Source of the DNA: Devosia epidermidihirudinis
GTDB taxonomy: Bacteria; Pseudomonadota; Alphaproteobacteria; Rhizobiales; Devosiaceae
Length of the DNA: 64,000 nt
Assembly: GCF_000971295.1 (NCBI RefSeq)
Contig: NZ_LANJ01000016.1
Coordinates: 1 to 64,000 of the forward strand
Direction: 5' to 3'
The notes under the pieces are model-generated. The model made no database searches and had not been told where the DNA came from. It saw only the letters and a list, made by a program, of their open reading frames with translations. Position numbers and translations under genes: made by a program. Positions 9,122 through 18,780 of this stretch are shown in pieces. The stretch's first letter is position 1. The number at the start of each line of letters is the position of its first letter.

Positions 9122-9816
9122 GCGAACCTCGTGCCGCTGTTCATTTCGGCCAGAATGGCGCGGGCTGCGGCAGCCGGATCGGCTGCCTCGATGATGGGAC
9201 GGGCGACAACCAGATGGGTTGCGCCTGCGGCCAGCGCTTCGGCTGGTCCCATGATGCGCTTCTGGTCGCCTGCCGCGCTGCCCGCCGGGCGAATGCCGGG
9301 GGTAACGATGGCCATTTTGGGCCCAATGATGGTGCGCACCATTTCGGCTTCGTGAGGCGAGCTGACAATGCCGCCAATGCCCGCGTCGCGCGCCTGCTGC
9401 GCCCGCAGCGCCACAAGGCCCGCCGCGTCGCGCTCGTAGCCAGCCTCCTTGACGTCGGCATCATCCATCGAGGTGAGGACGGTGACGCCGAGCACGCACA
9501 GGCCCGACCCGGCAGCGGCCTTGGCGGCGGCGCGCATGGTTTTGGGATAGGCATGAACCGTCAGCATAGCGGCGCCGGTTTCGGCAAAGGCCGCAACGCC
9601 CTTTTCGACCGTGTTGTCGATGTCGAGCAGCTTGAGGTCGAAGAACACCTTCTTGCCTGCCGCGATCAGCGCCTTGCCCAGCGCATAGCCGTCAGCGCCA
9701 TAAAAGCACTGATAGCCGATCTTGTAGAAATCGACAGCGTCGCCCAGGGCCGCAACGATCTCTTCCGCGCGGGCGCGTGACGAAACGTCAAGGCCCACGA
9801 TCAATTGGCCAGTCAT
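9118..9816 (-). CDS. pyrF: Orotidine-5'-phosphate decarboxylase
   Basis: 232 residues. Last step of UMP synthesis. The catalytic array is visible as [15 protein letters not shown] (Lys-Asp-x-x-Asp-x-x-x pattern, about 60-73), with the substrate-binding VTPGIRP and the family end [26 protein letters not shown] lies 8 nt before the ATG at 9816; a longer upstream frame has no support. It is followed by, and overlaps, the isomerase-like gene. Confidence 0.96.
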   Translation of the reverse strand: MTGQLIVGLDVSSRARAEEIVAALGDAVDFYKIGYQCFYGADGYALGKALIAAGKKVFFDLKLLDIDNTVEKGVAAFAETGAAMLTVHAYPKTMRAAAKAAAGSGLCVLGVTVLTSMDDADVKEAGYERDAAGLVALRAQQARDAGIGGIVSSPHEAEMVRTIIGPKMAIVTPGIRPAGSAAGDQKRIMGPAEALAAGATHLVVARPIIEAADPAAAARAILAEMNSGTRFA

Positions 9817-9890
9817 GAGTTTGCCTCCAATGTCGAATGTTTGGTTGGGACTAGAGCAATTCCCGGCACACCGCAACCTGCTGGAACATC

Positions 9891-10496
9891 CTAGCCGAAC
9901 CAGCCCGGCGCGAAATCTTCCATCGCAGTCCATTCGCTGCCCAGCCGCATGGCGTCGAGATCGAAGCTAAAGTAATTGCCGCCGCCTTTATGGCCGCCGC
10001 GGTTTTGGTCTTCGGCGCGTGAAATGGAGCGCCCTGCAACATGGCATTTGAGCAGCGTACCGACGGCGCCGTGGCCGCAAAAGACCATGGGCGTGTTTGT
10101 CGGGGCGGAGGCGAGCGCTGTTACCACCGCATTGACGATCCGGATTTGTGCATCGATGGCCCGCTCCCAGCCGTCAATGCTGGCATTGGGGTCCGCGAAG
10201 AACCGGTCGGCCGTCGCCTCAAACAGGTCAGGTGGCAGAAAGCCGGTGGCGCTGCGATCGTTCTCGCCCATGGCCAAATCGGTGATGATCCGCGTTCCGG
10301 CCGCAGCGGCGAGAAACTCGGCCAGTTCAACCGCCTTGGTCTCTTCGCTGGAATGGATCACGGCCCCCTTCGGGATGATGCCGCGCCGGGCGAAGGCCTC
10401 GGCGCGGGACCGACCGGCGTCTGACAGACCCCATTGCGGCACGGGTACGCTGGGATCAACCCGCACTTGCGGATGGGTGACATAGAGCGCGCGCAT
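9891..10496 (-). CDS. Histidine phosphatase superfamily protein with altered RHG motif
   Basis: 201 residues. The overall plan is that of a branch-1 histidine phosphatase: [36 protein letters not shown], and a C-terminal second His in [13 protein letters not shown]. The N-terminal motif, normally RHG with the phospho-accepting His, reads YVTHPQV here: the His is kept but the Arg and Gly are replaced. Substrate unknown; reduced or changed activity is possible. It follows the FMN reductase gene by a single base. Confidence 0.8.
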   Translation of the reverse strand: MRALYVTHPQVRVDPSVPVPQWGLSDAGRSRAEAFARRGIIPKGAVIHSSEETKAVELAEFLAAAAGTRIITDLAMGENDRSATGFLPPDLFEATADRFFADPNASIDGWERAIDAQIRIVNAVVTALASAPTNTPMVFCGHGAVGTLLKCHVAGRSISRAEDQNRGGHKGGGNYFSFDLDAMRLGSEWTAMEDFAPGWFG

Positions 10497-10497
10497 C

Positions 10498-11043
10498 TTA
10501 GCCCCGGCTGAAATGGGTCAGCTCGTGCACCATCTGGCCCACCTTTGCGGTGATGGCGGGTTCGACGGGCGCCCCGGCCGCATCGAACGCGGTTTCGGCG
10601 GGGCCGATGCCGAGCAGCGTCGGGACAACCAGGGTGCCAATCTTGGTGAGGGATTCGCGCAAGTGGCTGAGCGACCAGATGGTGCCGTATTTGCCCGAGC
10701 TGACGCCCCCAATGCCAAAGACGGCGTGGCGGAATGGGCTGGGCTTTTGCCGACTAAGCCAGGCGACGGTGTTGACCACCAGCGGGGGGACGCCGCCGTT
10801 GTATTCGGGCGTGGCGATGAAGACGATGTCGTGGCTGCGAAACAGCTCGGCCAGCCGTCCCGCCGCCTCGGGAATATGGTCGGGCTCAAGGTCTTCATTG
10901 AAGATGGGCATGTCGAAATCACTGAGGTCAATCGCGGTGACCGCGACACCCGCCAGTTCCAGCTGACGCCCCATATGGGCCTGCAGCACGCGATTATAGG
11001 ACCCTTTGCGGATCGAGCCGGAGAGGGTGAGAGCTTTGGTCAT
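10498..11043 (-). CDS. NADPH-dependent FMN reductase family protein
   Basis: 181 residues, flavodoxin-like fold of the SsuE/ArsH/ChrR group. The N-terminal LSGSIRKGSYNRVL is the FMN phosphate loop, and TPEYNGGVPPLVVNTVAWLSR is the family signature loop, followed by FGIGGVSSGKYGT. Predicted to reduce flavin or quinone using NAD(P)H in the cytosol. First gene of a minus-strand pair with the phosphatase-like protein, one base apart. Confidence 0.88.
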   Translation of the reverse strand: MTKALTLSGSIRKGSYNRVLQAHMGRQLELAGVAVTAIDLSDFDMPIFNEDLEPDHIPEAAGRLAELFRSHDIVFIATPEYNGGVPPLVVNTVAWLSRQKPSPFRHAVFGIGGVSSGKYGTIWSLSHLRESLTKIGTLVVPTLLGIGPAETAFDAAGAPVEPAITAKVGQMVHELTHFSRG

Positions 11044-11172
11044 CGGGCAGTTTCCTCAGTCTGGGTCACCCGACTGTGCCGTTGCCCCCGCGCGCTGGCA
11101 AGCGGCTTGACTCCCGACCGCGCCAATCTGACACTCGCGCCATCACCTGAGCGAGACGTGTGGAGATACAGC

Positions 11173-11577
11173 ATGGCCACCAATATCTTCGTCAATCTGC
11201 CGGTTATCGATCTTGATGCCTCAAAGGCATTTTTTGAAAAGCTCGGCTTCGCCTTCAACCCGCAATTCACCGACGAAACCGCGGCGGCGATGGTGATCGA
11301 CAGCAACATCTTCGCCATGCTGCTGACCCACGACAAATTCCGTCAGTTCACCCCCAAGGCCATCGCCGACGCCAAGACCACCAGCGAAGTGCTGATTGCC
11401 CTGTCACGCGATAGTCGCGATGCGGTCAACGACCTCTTCGACAAAGCCATTGCCGCCGGCGCCACCGAAGCGCGCCCGGGCGACGACTATGGCTTTATGA
11501 TGAGCAAAGCCTTTTCTGACCTCGACGGCCATATCTGGGAAATCATGTGGATGGACCCCGCCAACGTGCAGGGGTGA
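11173..11577 (+). CDS. VOC family protein (PhnB/lactoylglutathione lyase-like)
   Basis: 134 residues in two βαβββ halves: FVNLPVIDLDASKAFFEKLGFAFNPQF at the N-terminus and a C-terminal MMSKAFSDLDGHIWEIMWMDP, the form typical of the MW1564/YaeR group of extradiol-dioxygenase-fold proteins. The metal-dependent activity and substrate are unknown. The ATG at 11173 opens the conserved MATNIFVNLPV; the longer upstream frame crosses the divergent FMN reductase gene and was rejected. Confidence 0.85.
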   Translation: MATNIFVNLPVIDLDASKAFFEKLGFAFNPQFTDETAAAMVIDSNIFAMLLTHDKFRQFTPKAIADAKTTSEVLIALSRDSRDAVNDLFDKAIAAGATEARPGDDYGFMMSKAFSDLDGHIWEIMWMDPANVQG

Positions 11578-11590
11578 GGTCTCGGCCAAG

Positions 11591-12502
11591 TCAGGCCAGG
11601 CGGAACAAGCGCTTCACGCTTCGCAGGATGCGCTCGCGGCGATATTGGTAGAAATAGGCATTGGTCATCAGATGCCGATAGGTGCGCTTGAAGGCGACGC
11701 GTGACCACACGACCCACGGTTTGTCATTGGCAGAGTAGTGCACGATGGTCGGGTTCAGAACCTCATGCGCCGGTTCGGCATTCTGCAGGTTCCAGGTGTT
11801 TTCAAGTTCGAGGATACGATGCTTGAAGCAGAAATTGATGATGTCCTGGTCGTAGTAGAACATTGCCAGTTCGGATTCCGGCAGCCCCTGGGACAGGGTC
11901 TGCAGGAAATCCATTTCACGATACTGGGCCATATCAATCAGCATGACGCCTGAATTGAAATATGGCTCGGCCATCGAGAACGCATTGCGCGTGCGCAAAT
12001 CGGTGCCCGCGACACAGTGGATCCGATCCGGCTGGACGACCGCAGCAATGGCATGACCCTGCATGTCCATGAAGAACAGCGGGTCGAGCGCTGCCCGCAC
12101 GAACACATCGCAATCGAGATAGAGTACTCTTTCGATGTCTTTATCGAGCAGGTCTGCCAGAAACAGTCGGGCGTAGATAACCTTGCTGAACCGTCGCATG
12201 CGGATTTTTGGCAGGCTGGCGATCCGCTCGTCCAACAAGGCGCGTGCATCAATATCGATGAAGTTCATCGTCGCACCATACTCGGTGCCGATGCTCTCAA
12301 GCGCTGCCCGGTGTTCTGGCGTCAGCATCCGGTGAAGAAGATGAAACCTGATCTGCCGGGGATTGTGCGTGGTGAGGCACACCGAGCGCATCGTTGCATA
12401 GCAAGGCGCCCAGAAGCCGTCGTCGAACGTCAGCGCGATCTCAATGCTGTCCGCTTTCCCCAGACTAGGCGCAGCCTCTGCCTGCAACCCATCTGAACTC
12501 AC
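11591..12502 (-). CDS. Glycosyltransferase family 8 protein
   Basis: 303 residues. Starts its GT-A fold with [21 protein letters not shown] and has the DxD nucleotide-sugar/metal motif in [15 protein letters not shown] (about 113-127), then [14 protein letters not shown] and a C-terminal [10 protein letters not shown] typical of LgtC/GspA-type retaining galactosyl- or glucosyltransferases. Probable role in LPS or surface glycan. The GTG start overlaps the dnaJ stop as GTGA, so it is coupled to dnaJ, an unusual partner. Confidence 0.88.
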   Translation of the reverse strand: MSSDGLQAEAAPSLGKADSIEIALTFDDGFWAPCYATMRSVCLTTHNPRQIRFHLLHRMLTPEHRAALESIGTEYGATMNFIDIDARALLDERIASLPKIRMRRFSKVIYARLFLADLLDKDIERVLYLDCDVFVRAALDPLFFMDMQGHAIAAVVQPDRIHCVAGTDLRTRNAFSMAEPYFNSGVMLIDMAQYREMDFLQTLSQGLPESELAMFYYDQDIINFCFKHRILELENTWNLQNAEPAHEVLNPTIVHYSANDKPWVVWSRVAFKRTYRHLMTNAYFYQYRRERILRSVKRLFRLA

Positions 12503-13638
12503 GCCTCAAACATCTTCTTGAGTTTGGCGAAGAAGCCGTCCGAGGTCGGGTTGGTTTCTTCGGTGGTGAGGCGCTGGAATTCTTCGAGGAGTTCGCGCTG
12601 CTTGCGGCTGAGGTTTTGCGGGGTCTCGATGTCGAGCTGGACATAGAGATCGCCGACATCCTTGCTGCGCAGTACCGGCATGCCCTTGCCCTTGAGGCGA
12701 ACGCGCTGGCCGGGCTGGGTGCCAGCGGCAACCTTGACCTTGGCGCGGGCTGCGTCGAGCGTGGGCACTTCAAACTCACCACCCAGAGCCGCCGTCGCCA
12801 TGGCGATCGGCACGCGCGCATAAAGGTCGGCGCCATCGCGCTGGAACAGATCGTGCGGGCGGATGGAGATGAAAATATAGAGGTCGCCCGGAGGGCCACC
12901 GCGGAGGCCGGCTTCGCCCTCATTGGCGAGGCGAATGCGGGTGCCGTCCTCAATGCCCTTTGGGATATCGACGCTGAGCTTGCGATTTTCCTGACGGCGG
13001 CCCTGGCCACCGCAATCGGTGCAAGGCTGGTCCATCATCTGGCCACGGCCCTGGCAGACGGGGCAGGTGCGTTCGATGGTAAAGAACCCCTGCGCCGCGC
13101 GCACCTTGCCGTGACCATTGCACTGGCGGCAGGTGTGGGTGCCGGTGCCCGGCTTGGCGCCCGAGCCATCGCAGGTGTCGCAGCCGACAAGGGTCGGCAC
13201 GTCGATTTCGACGGTGCGGCCCTCAAAGCTTTCCTCGAGGCTGATTTCCAGATTATAGCGCAGATCGGCGCCACGCAGCTTGGCCGCATTGCCACCGCCG
13301 CCGCGACGGCCACCGCCGCCCATGAAATCGCCGAAGATGTCGTCGAAAATATCGGACATCGAGGAGTTGAAGTCCGAGCCAAAGCCGGATGGACCGCGGG
13401 CGCCACCGCCATTTTCGAACGCGGCGTGGCCGAACCGGTCATAGGCGGCGCGCTTCTGGCCGTCCTTGAGCGTGTCGTAGGCTTCGTTGATTTCCTTGAA
13501 GGTCGCCTCGGATTCGGCATTGCCCGGATTGCGATCGGGGTGATGCTGCATGGCGAGCTTGCGATAAGCGCTCTTTAGGGCTGCATCGTCGGAGCCCTTG
13601 GCTACGCCGAGCACCTCGTAGAAATCGCGTTTGGCCAA
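12499..13638 (-). CDS. dnaJ: Chaperone protein DnaJ
   Basis: 379 residues. J domain (about 1-70, HPD in [10 protein letters not shown]), Gly-rich linker with [10 protein letters not shown], four CxxCxGxG-type zinc repeats ([32 protein letters not shown], about 145-220), and the C-terminal substrate-binding domains. Hsp40 co-chaperone that stimulates DnaK. The start is TTG at 13638, directly before [10 protein letters not shown] and 9 nt after GGAG; no ATG or GTG fits the J domain. It is not adjacent to dnaK: a 153-residue ORF and a 434-bp spacer intervene. Confidence 0.96.
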   Translation of the reverse strand: MAKRDFYEVLGVAKGSDDAALKSAYRKLAMQHHPDRNPGNAESEATFKEINEAYDTLKDGQKRAAYDRFGHAAFENGGGARGPSGFGSDFNSSMSDIFDDIFGDFMGGGGRRGGGGNAAKLRGADLRYNLEISLEESFEGRTVEIDVPTLVGCDTCDGSGAKPGTGTHTCRQCNGHGKVRAAQGFFTIERTCPVCQGRGQMMDQPCTDCGGQGRRQENRKLSVDIPKGIEDGTRIRLANEGEAGLRGGPPGDLYIFISIRPHDLFQRDGADLYARVPIAMATAALGGEFEVPTLDAARAKVKVAAGTQPGQRVRLKGKGMPVLRSKDVGDLYVQLDIETPQNLSRKQRELLEEFQRLTTEETNPTSDGFFAKLKKMFEA

Positions 13639-13875
13639 GTGTCGTGTCTCCGAAACATAAAGCGTGCGACCAGTCGCGCCCAAACGGCGCGCCATTGCCG
13701 GCGCCAATTACAAAATGCCCTGCCCCTAGATGGCAATCGCCCGCCCATCTCGCAAGGGGTCTTGCGGGTCAAGGGGGCAAACCATTTGATGCCTCCTTTA
13801 GCAAGGGTGATCGGCGGCAGCAACAATGGTGTGATCATCAAGCAAAACGGCCCCGGTTTGACCCGGAGCCGCAAG

Positions 13876-13889
13876 GATTCACGTGAAAC
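13876..13889 (+). promoter_or_regulatory. parS-like palindrome, copy 2
   Basis: GATTCACGTGAAAC preceded by AAG, in the dnaJ upstream spacer. Confidence 0.5.
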
Positions 13890-13912
13890 TTCGAGCCGTG
13901 CCCAAGAGGGCA

Positions 13913-13935
13913 AAAACGCTCCGGTGGAGCGTTTT
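13913..13935. terminator. Bidirectional rho-independent terminator
   Basis: AAAACGCTCC, loop GGT, GGAGCGTTTT: a perfect 10-bp stem with A-rich and T-rich flanks. It suits the minus-strand gene ending at 14073. Confidence 0.65.
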
Positions 13936-14072
13936 GAGGCGAGAAGGCCATGAGAGCTGTGCCCGAATGGCGCGGGCCCACGCTCGGTTGGCTCCGACAG
14001 GGCCCCCTCACCCGGCCCAAGCGGGCCGACCTCTCCCCCAAAGGGAGAGGTGAAGAACAGGCCTAACCGAGT

Positions 14073-14534
14073 TTACTCAGTCAGTGCGTCGGCCATCACG
14101 ACGTTGTTGTCCATCAGCTTCTTGCGCGCGGCGTTGACGGCGTCGACGGTAAACGCGTCTTCATTGCGCAGCACGATGGCTTCGGCGGTCAGATCGCTGC
14201 GACCGTGTTCGACGAGCTTTTCAAAGCCTTCGCTGAGGTCGGCTGTCATCATCATGTCGGTCAGGACACGCACCGCGCCAACGCGCTTGTGCTTGGAGCG
14301 CACGGTCACCAGTCGCGTGGTGCGGCCTTTTTCGGCGGTGCGGAATTCTTCGACAGCGGTCAGGCCAGTGAAAAACGCGCGCTCGACGGCGTCTTTGTGG
14401 GCATTGCCCGCCAGCTCGGCGATGCGCATCTGGCAGCCGAAAGCGAGGTCGGGATAACCGAGCCGGACAGCATTGGCCATCAGCTTGCGCAGTTTCTCAG
14501 GGTCGGTGAAGGTTTGGGGGTCTGGAATGTTCAT
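14073..14534 (-). CDS. Conserved-looking hypothetical protein
   Basis: 153 residues, not recognised. Soluble, mostly helical and charged, without signal peptide, membrane segment or a motif I can name. It opens MNIPDPQTFTDPEKLRKLMANAVRLGYPDLAFGCQMRIAELAG and later has RTTRLVTVRSKHKRVGAVRVLTD. Base composition and codon use match the neighbours and the opposite strand has no better gene. It lies between dnaK and dnaJ on the same strand, with dnaK's terminator before it and its own terminator after, so it is likely a separate transcription unit. Confidence 0.6.
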   Translation of the reverse strand: MNIPDPQTFTDPEKLRKLMANAVRLGYPDLAFGCQMRIAELAGNAHKDAVERAFFTGLTAVEEFRTAEKGRTTRLVTVRSKHKRVGAVRVLTDMMMTADLSEGFEKLVEHGRSDLTAEAIVLRNEDAFTVDAVNAARKKLMDNNVVMADALTE

Positions 14535-14604
14535 GAAGCACAGTAGGCCATCCCCGCCTCAATAGCCATTGCTAACGGATTGCCGGTCAAAGCGGGCCGG
14601 CAAC

Positions 14605-14633
14605 GAAAAAGGGCCCGGCTTGCGCCGGACCCC
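14605..14633 (-). terminator. Rho-independent terminator of dnaK
   Basis: On the minus strand GGGTCCGGC, loop GCAA, GCCGGGCCC followed by TTTTT. It begins 24 nt after the dnaK stop. Confidence 0.8.
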
Positions 14634-14656
14634 TGTGGTCGTCAATTCAGAAAAGC

Positions 14657-16573
14657 TTAGGCGGACTTCTGACCGTTGTCGTCGTCCTTGACCTCTTCGA
14701 AGTCAGCGTCGACGACGTCGTCTTCGTCCTCATCATCGGTGCCATTGGCCTTGGCTTCGGCTTCTGCCTGGCTGGCCTTGTACATGGCTTCGCCAAGTTT
14801 CATCGAGGCTTCGGCCAGCGCCGAGGTCTTTTCCTTGATCACTTCGGCATTGTCACCGTCGATCACGCCCTTGAGGTCGGTGATGGCAGCTTCAATGGCC
14901 GTCTTGTCCTCGGCCGAAACCTTGTCGCCATATTCCTTGAGCGACTTTTCAGTCGAGTGGATCAGGCTTTCGCCCTGGTTCTTGGCTTCCACAGCTTCGC
15001 GCTTGGCCTTGTCGGCATCGGCGTTCTGCTCGGCTTCCTTGACCATCTTTTCGATGTCAGCGTCGCTGAGACCACCCGAAGCCTGGATGCGGATCTGCTG
15101 CTCCTTGCCGGTGCCCTTGTCCTTGGCCGACACGTTCACGATGCCGTTGGCGTCGATGTCGAACGTCACTTCGATCTGTGGCACGCCGCGTGGTGCGGGT
15201 GGAATGCCGGAGAGATCGAAATTGCCGAGCAGCTTGTTGTTGGCGGCCATTTCGCGTTCGCCCTGGAACACGCGGATGGTCACTGCCGACTGGCTGTCTT
15301 CAGCGGTCGAGAAGGTCTGGCTCTTCTTGGTCGGGATGGTCGTGTTGCGATCGATCAGACGGGTGAACACGCCACCCAGCGTTTCGATGCCGAGCGAGAG
15401 TGGGGTCACATCGAGCAGCAGCACGTCCTTGACGTCGCCCTGCAGCACGCCGGCCTGAATGGCGGCGCCCAGTGCCACGACTTCGTCAGGGTTCACGCCC
15501 TTATGGGGATCCTTGCCGAACAGCTGCTTGACCAGTTCCTGCACCTTGGGCATGCGGCTCATGCCACCAACCAGCACGACTTCGTCGATCTGGGCAGCGG
15601 TGACGCCGGCATCCTTGAGCGCGAGCTTGCAAGGGTCCAAAGTGCGCTGGATCAGGTCATCGACCAGAGTTTCCAGCTTCGAGCGGGTCAGCTTGAGCGT
15701 CAGGTGCTTTGGACCCGATGCGTCAGCGGTGATGAAGGGCAGGTTGATTTCGGTCTGGGTCGCGCTCGAAAGCTCGATCTTGGCCTTTTCAGCGGCTTCC
15801 TTCAGGCGCTGCAGCGCCAGCTTGTCGGAGCGAAGGTCGATGCCCTGCTCTTTTTTGAACTCGTCGGCCAGATAATCGACCAGGCGCATGTCAAAGTCTT
15901 CGCCGCCCAGGAACGTGTCGCCGTTCGTGGACTTCACTTCAAACACGCCGTCGCCGATTTCCAGGATCGACACGTCGAAGGTACCGCCGCCAAGGTCATA
16001 GACCGCGATGGTGCCGGTGTTCTTCTTGTCGAGGCCGTAAGCGAGAGCCGCTGCGGTTGGCTCGTTGATGATGCGCAGCACTTCAAGGCCGGCAATCTTG
16101 CCTGCGTCCTTGGTGGCCTGGCGCTGGCTGTCGTTGAAGTAAGCCGGAACCGTGATGACGGCCTGCGTGACGGTCTCGCCGAGATAGCTCTCAGCGGTTT
16201 CCTTCATCTTCTGCAGGATCATGGCCGAAACCTGCGAGGGCGAGTACTTGTCGCCCGAGGCTTCCACCCATGCGTCGCCATTGTCGGCGGGCACGATCTT
16301 GAAGGGAACGAGGTTCTTGTCCTTGGCAACGACCTTGTCGTCGTAACGGCGCCCGATCAGGCGCTTGACGGCAAACAGCGTGCCTTCCGGATTGGTCACG
16401 GCCTGGCGCTTGGCCGGCTGGCCAACCAGACGTTCCCCGTCCTTGGAGAAAGCAACCATGGATGGGGTCGTGCGTGCCCCTTCCGCGTTTTCGATGACCT
16501 TAGGGGAAGAACCGTCCATCACTGCAACGCAGCTATTGGTGGTGCCCAGATCAATACCGATGACTTTAGCCAT
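14657..16573 (-). CDS. dnaK: Chaperone protein DnaK (Hsp70)
   Basis: 638 residues, full length. ATPase domain opens [21 protein letters not shown], with the phosphate-2 loop [18 protein letters not shown] and [17 protein letters not shown]; the linker [19 protein letters not shown] leads to the β-sandwich and helical lid, ending in an acidic tail. ATP-dependent folding chaperone acting with DnaJ and GrpE, both in this window but in separate units. Upstream is a clear RpoH-type promoter. Confidence 0.99.
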   Translation of the reverse strand: MAKVIGIDLGTTNSCVAVMDGSSPKVIENAEGARTTPSMVAFSKDGERLVGQPAKRQAVTNPEGTLFAVKRLIGRRYDDKVVAKDKNLVPFKIVPADNGDAWVEASGDKYSPSQVSAMILQKMKETAESYLGETVTQAVITVPAYFNDSQRQATKDAGKIAGLEVLRIINEPTAAALAYGLDKKNTGTIAVYDLGGGTFDVSILEIGDGVFEVKSTNGDTFLGGEDFDMRLVDYLADEFKKEQGIDLRSDKLALQRLKEAAEKAKIELSSATQTEINLPFITADASGPKHLTLKLTRSKLETLVDDLIQRTLDPCKLALKDAGVTAAQIDEVVLVGGMSRMPKVQELVKQLFGKDPHKGVNPDEVVALGAAIQAGVLQGDVKDVLLLDVTPLSLGIETLGGVFTRLIDRNTTIPTKKSQTFSTAEDSQSAVTIRVFQGEREMAANNKLLGNFDLSGIPPAPRGVPQIEVTFDIDANGIVNVSAKDKGTGKEQQIRIQASGGLSDADIEKMVKEAEQNADADKAKREAVEAKNQGESLIHSTEKSLKEYGDKVSAEDKTAIEAAITDLKGVIDGDNAEVIKEKTSALAEASMKLGEAMYKASQAEAEAKANGTDDEDEDDVVDADFEEVKDDDNGQKSA

Positions 16574-16986
16574 TAACGAGCCTCTCTTTCAGCAAACCCA
16601 AGTCAGAGCCCTCCTTGCGAAGCAGCCCCGTGGCCGCGCGGGCCGGGTTCCTTGCAACTGGAATGCGCCCATCTCTGGGCCTTGGGCGTATATAGGGGGG
16701 TGGCCTTGGCGCTTCAAGCGCGCAGAGCACTGAATTGCCTCGGGGGTGTTTCATTGTGACGCCCCGCCAGGATAGCGGGCCGCTTGGCCTAAGGAATCGG
16801 CGCGGCAAACAGCCTGAGTACGGCCGTGCCGCCCCTCAAAAATGTGTCCATGCTCATACTATCCCAAATGGCGGCGCGGGGTGGTGCGTCGGGTCGGGTT
16901 TTCTGCCACGGACACTCCCGTTCGCCAATAGCTAATTGTTGGGTTGAGGCGGTGACGGCGCGCCCGAAATTGCCTAGAAGTCCGCC
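16574..16986. other. 413-bp divergent spacer dnaK / pabBC
   Basis: Holds the dnaK leader (about 110 nt) and RpoH-type promoter. The remaining 270 bp before pabBC show an imperfect GC-rich hairpin near 16762-16785 but no frame that looks coding. The pabBC promoter must lie in this part; no strong sigma-70 match was singled out. Confidence 0.5.
16688..16718 (-). promoter_or_regulatory. RpoH (sigma-32) type heat-shock promoter of dnaK
   Basis: On the minus strand CTTGAA (16718-16713), 12 nt, then CCCCCCTATATA (16700-16689). This is close to the heat-shock consensus CTTGAA-N13/14-CCCCATNT. It ends 115 nt before the dnaK start. Confidence 0.75.
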
Positions 16987-18780
16987 ATGTTCGCACCTGG
17001 CTCCGTATTGCTCCATGATACGCGCGCTCCCGGCGGGGAAAACCTGCTGTTCAGCGCGCCCCGCTCTGTGCTGGTGGCCCATGACGCCGCCGGCGTGCGC
17101 GCTGCATTGGCGGAGCTGGATGCGGCCAAAAGCCAGGGCCTGTGGGCGGCGGGATATCTGGCCTATGAAATGGGCTTTGTCTTCGAAGAGCGGCTGGCAC
17201 ATCTGCTACCCGAACGCTCGGCAACGCCCCTGCTCTGGCTTGGGCTTTATGACGCACCGCAGCGCTTGAGCGTCGATGAGGTCGATCAGCTGCTCGCCGA
17301 GACCGCTGGCACAGCAACCGGGCAAGCAGTGGATGTGGTGCCCAGCCTGGACCTGGCCGATTACACCAAGGCCTTCACGCGGGTGAAAGCGCTGATCGAG
17401 GCAGGCGATACCTATCAGGTCAATCTGACGCTCAAGGCGCGCTTTCGGCTCGACGGCGATCCAGTGGCACTCTACCGCGATCTCGTCGCCAAGCAGCCTG
17501 TCAGCTATGGCGCGCTGATCCATACCGGCAGCCAATGGATCCTGTCGCGCTCGCCCGAACTGTTTGTCGCGAGCAAGGGCGATACGCTGTCGGCCCGTCC
17601 GATGAAGGGCACGCTCAAGCGCGGACGCACCATCGCCGAAGATGCGGTCGGTCGCGCGGCATTGGCTGGCGATGAAAAGAACCGCGCCGAAAACCTGATG
17701 ATCGTCGATCTCTTGCGCAATGATCTCGGCCGTATCGCCACGATCGGCTCGGTTAAGGTGACGCACCTGTTCACCGTCGAAACCTATTCGACGCTTCACA
17801 CCATGACTTCGGGGATTGCTGCCCAGCGGCGGCCGGGGATTTCCACCACCGAGGTTTTGGCCAATCTGTTCCCCTGCGGCTCGATCACCGGCGCCCCCAA
17901 GCTGCGCGCCATGGAAATCATTCACGAGGTCGAGGCCGGACCGCGCGGCGTCTATACCGGCTCCATCGGCTATTTTGCGCCTGACGGCGATCTCACGCTC
18001 AATGTCGCCATCCGCACCGCTGTGATCGACGCAGAGGGTCGTGGCGAGATCGGCATTGGCGGCGGCATTGTCGCTGACTCCACCGCCGAGGACGAGTATC
18101 GCGAGGCCCTGCTCAAAATGGCATTCCTGACCAATTCGGCTGTTCCGGTGACGCTGATCGAAACCCTGCGCTGGGACCGGGCAACAGGCTATGACCTGCT
18201 CGACCGCCATAGTGCGCGCATGGATTTGTCGGCGCAGTATTTTGGGCTGCCCTACGCGCGAGAGGCTGTTCTCGCCCAGCTTGAACAGGCCAGCGCCGGT
18301 TTTGCTGCCGAGCAGATGCGGGTGCGCCTGACGCTCGACGCCAAGGGTCCTGCCGTCACCGCCGTCGCCCTGCCCCCCAATCCGGATGTATTCCGCTTTG
18401 CCATCGCGCCAGACCGGCTTGATTCGGCGAGCCTGTGGCTGGCGCACAAAACCACCAACCGCGCGTTTTACGATGAGCCCCGCCAGCGCGCCCATGCCGC
18501 CTGGGGCGTGGATGAAGTCGTGTTTCTCAATGAGCGCGATGAGCTGACGGAAGGCTCGATCACCAATCTCTTTGTCGAGCGCGACGGCATCCTGCTGACC
18601 CCGCCGCTCAGCTCCGGGCTGTTGCCCGGCACCTTGCGGGCCGAGCTGCTCGCCAGCGGCAAGGCCGTCGAGCAGGTTTTGCGGCTTGCCGACCTCGAAC
18701 GCGCCGATGCACTCTGGCTCGGCAATTCGGTGCGCGGCCTCTTGCCCGCCCAATGGATCAAAACCGAGGATACGCCATGA
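16987..18780 (+). CDS. pabB: Aminodeoxychorismate synthase component I fused to aminodeoxychorismate lyase-like domain
   Basis: 597 residues. The N-terminal ~385 residues are a chorismate-utilising PabB domain (PMKGTLKRGR, ENLMIVDLLRNDLGRI, LFPCGSITGAPKLRAMEII, GVYTGSIGY); the C-terminal ~200 are a PLP class-IV aminotransferase/PabC-like domain (LIETLRWD, LAHKTTNR with the probable PLP Lys, LTEGSITNLFVE, LLPGTLR). The fusion would make 4-amino-4-deoxychorismate and convert it to p-aminobenzoate for folate. The amidotransferase partner PabA is not in this window. The stop overlaps the pncA start (ATGA). Confidence 0.93.
   Translation: MFAPGSVLLHDTRAPGGENLLFSAPRSVLVAHDAAGVRAALAELDAAKSQGLWAAGYLAYEMGFVFEERLAHLLPERSATPLLWLGLYDAPQRLSVDEVDQLLAETAGTATGQAVDVVPSLDLADYTKAFTRVKALIEAGDTYQVNLTLKARFRLDGDPVALYRDLVAKQPVSYGALIHTGSQWILSRSPELFVASKGDTLSARPMKGTLKRGRTIAEDAVGRAALAGDEKNRAENLMIVDLLRNDLGRIATIGSVKVTHLFTVETYSTLHTMTSGIAAQRRPGISTTEVLANLFPCGSITGAPKLRAMEIIHEVEAGPRGVYTGSIGYFAPDGDLTLNVAIRTAVIDAEGRGEIGIGGGIVADSTAEDEYREALLKMAFLTNSAVPVTLIETLRWDRATGYDLLDRHSARMDLSAQYFGLPYAREAVLAQLEQASAGFAAEQMRVRLTLDAKGPAVTAVALPPNPDVFRFAIAPDRLDSASLWLAHKTTNRAFYDEPRQRAHAAWGVDEVVFLNERDELTEGSITNLFVERDGILLTPPLSSGLLPGTLRAELLASGKAVEQVLRLADLERADALWLGNSVRGLLPAQWIKTEDTP

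Larger units (their letters stand above)
13639..14072. other. 434-bp intergenic region between dnaJ and a hypothetical gene
   Basis: No credible gene. It should hold the dnaJ promoter. Visible structures are a CGCAAG-GGGT-CTTGCG hairpin (13751-13766), a parS-like palindrome (13876-13889), a 10-bp terminator hairpin (13913-13935), and a G-rich palindromic repeat (about 14008-14052, arms CTCTCCCC/GGGGAGAG-like). Confidence 0.5.

Noticed and set aside
14957-16576. 539-residue open frame opposite dnaK
   Set aside because: Codon pattern is a mirror of dnaK, which is an unambiguous full-length Hsp70; the frame has no recognisable domain or ribosome-binding site.
17206-18753. 515-residue frame opposite pabBC
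   Set aside because: Shadow of the real plus-strand fusion gene; no domain or start signal.
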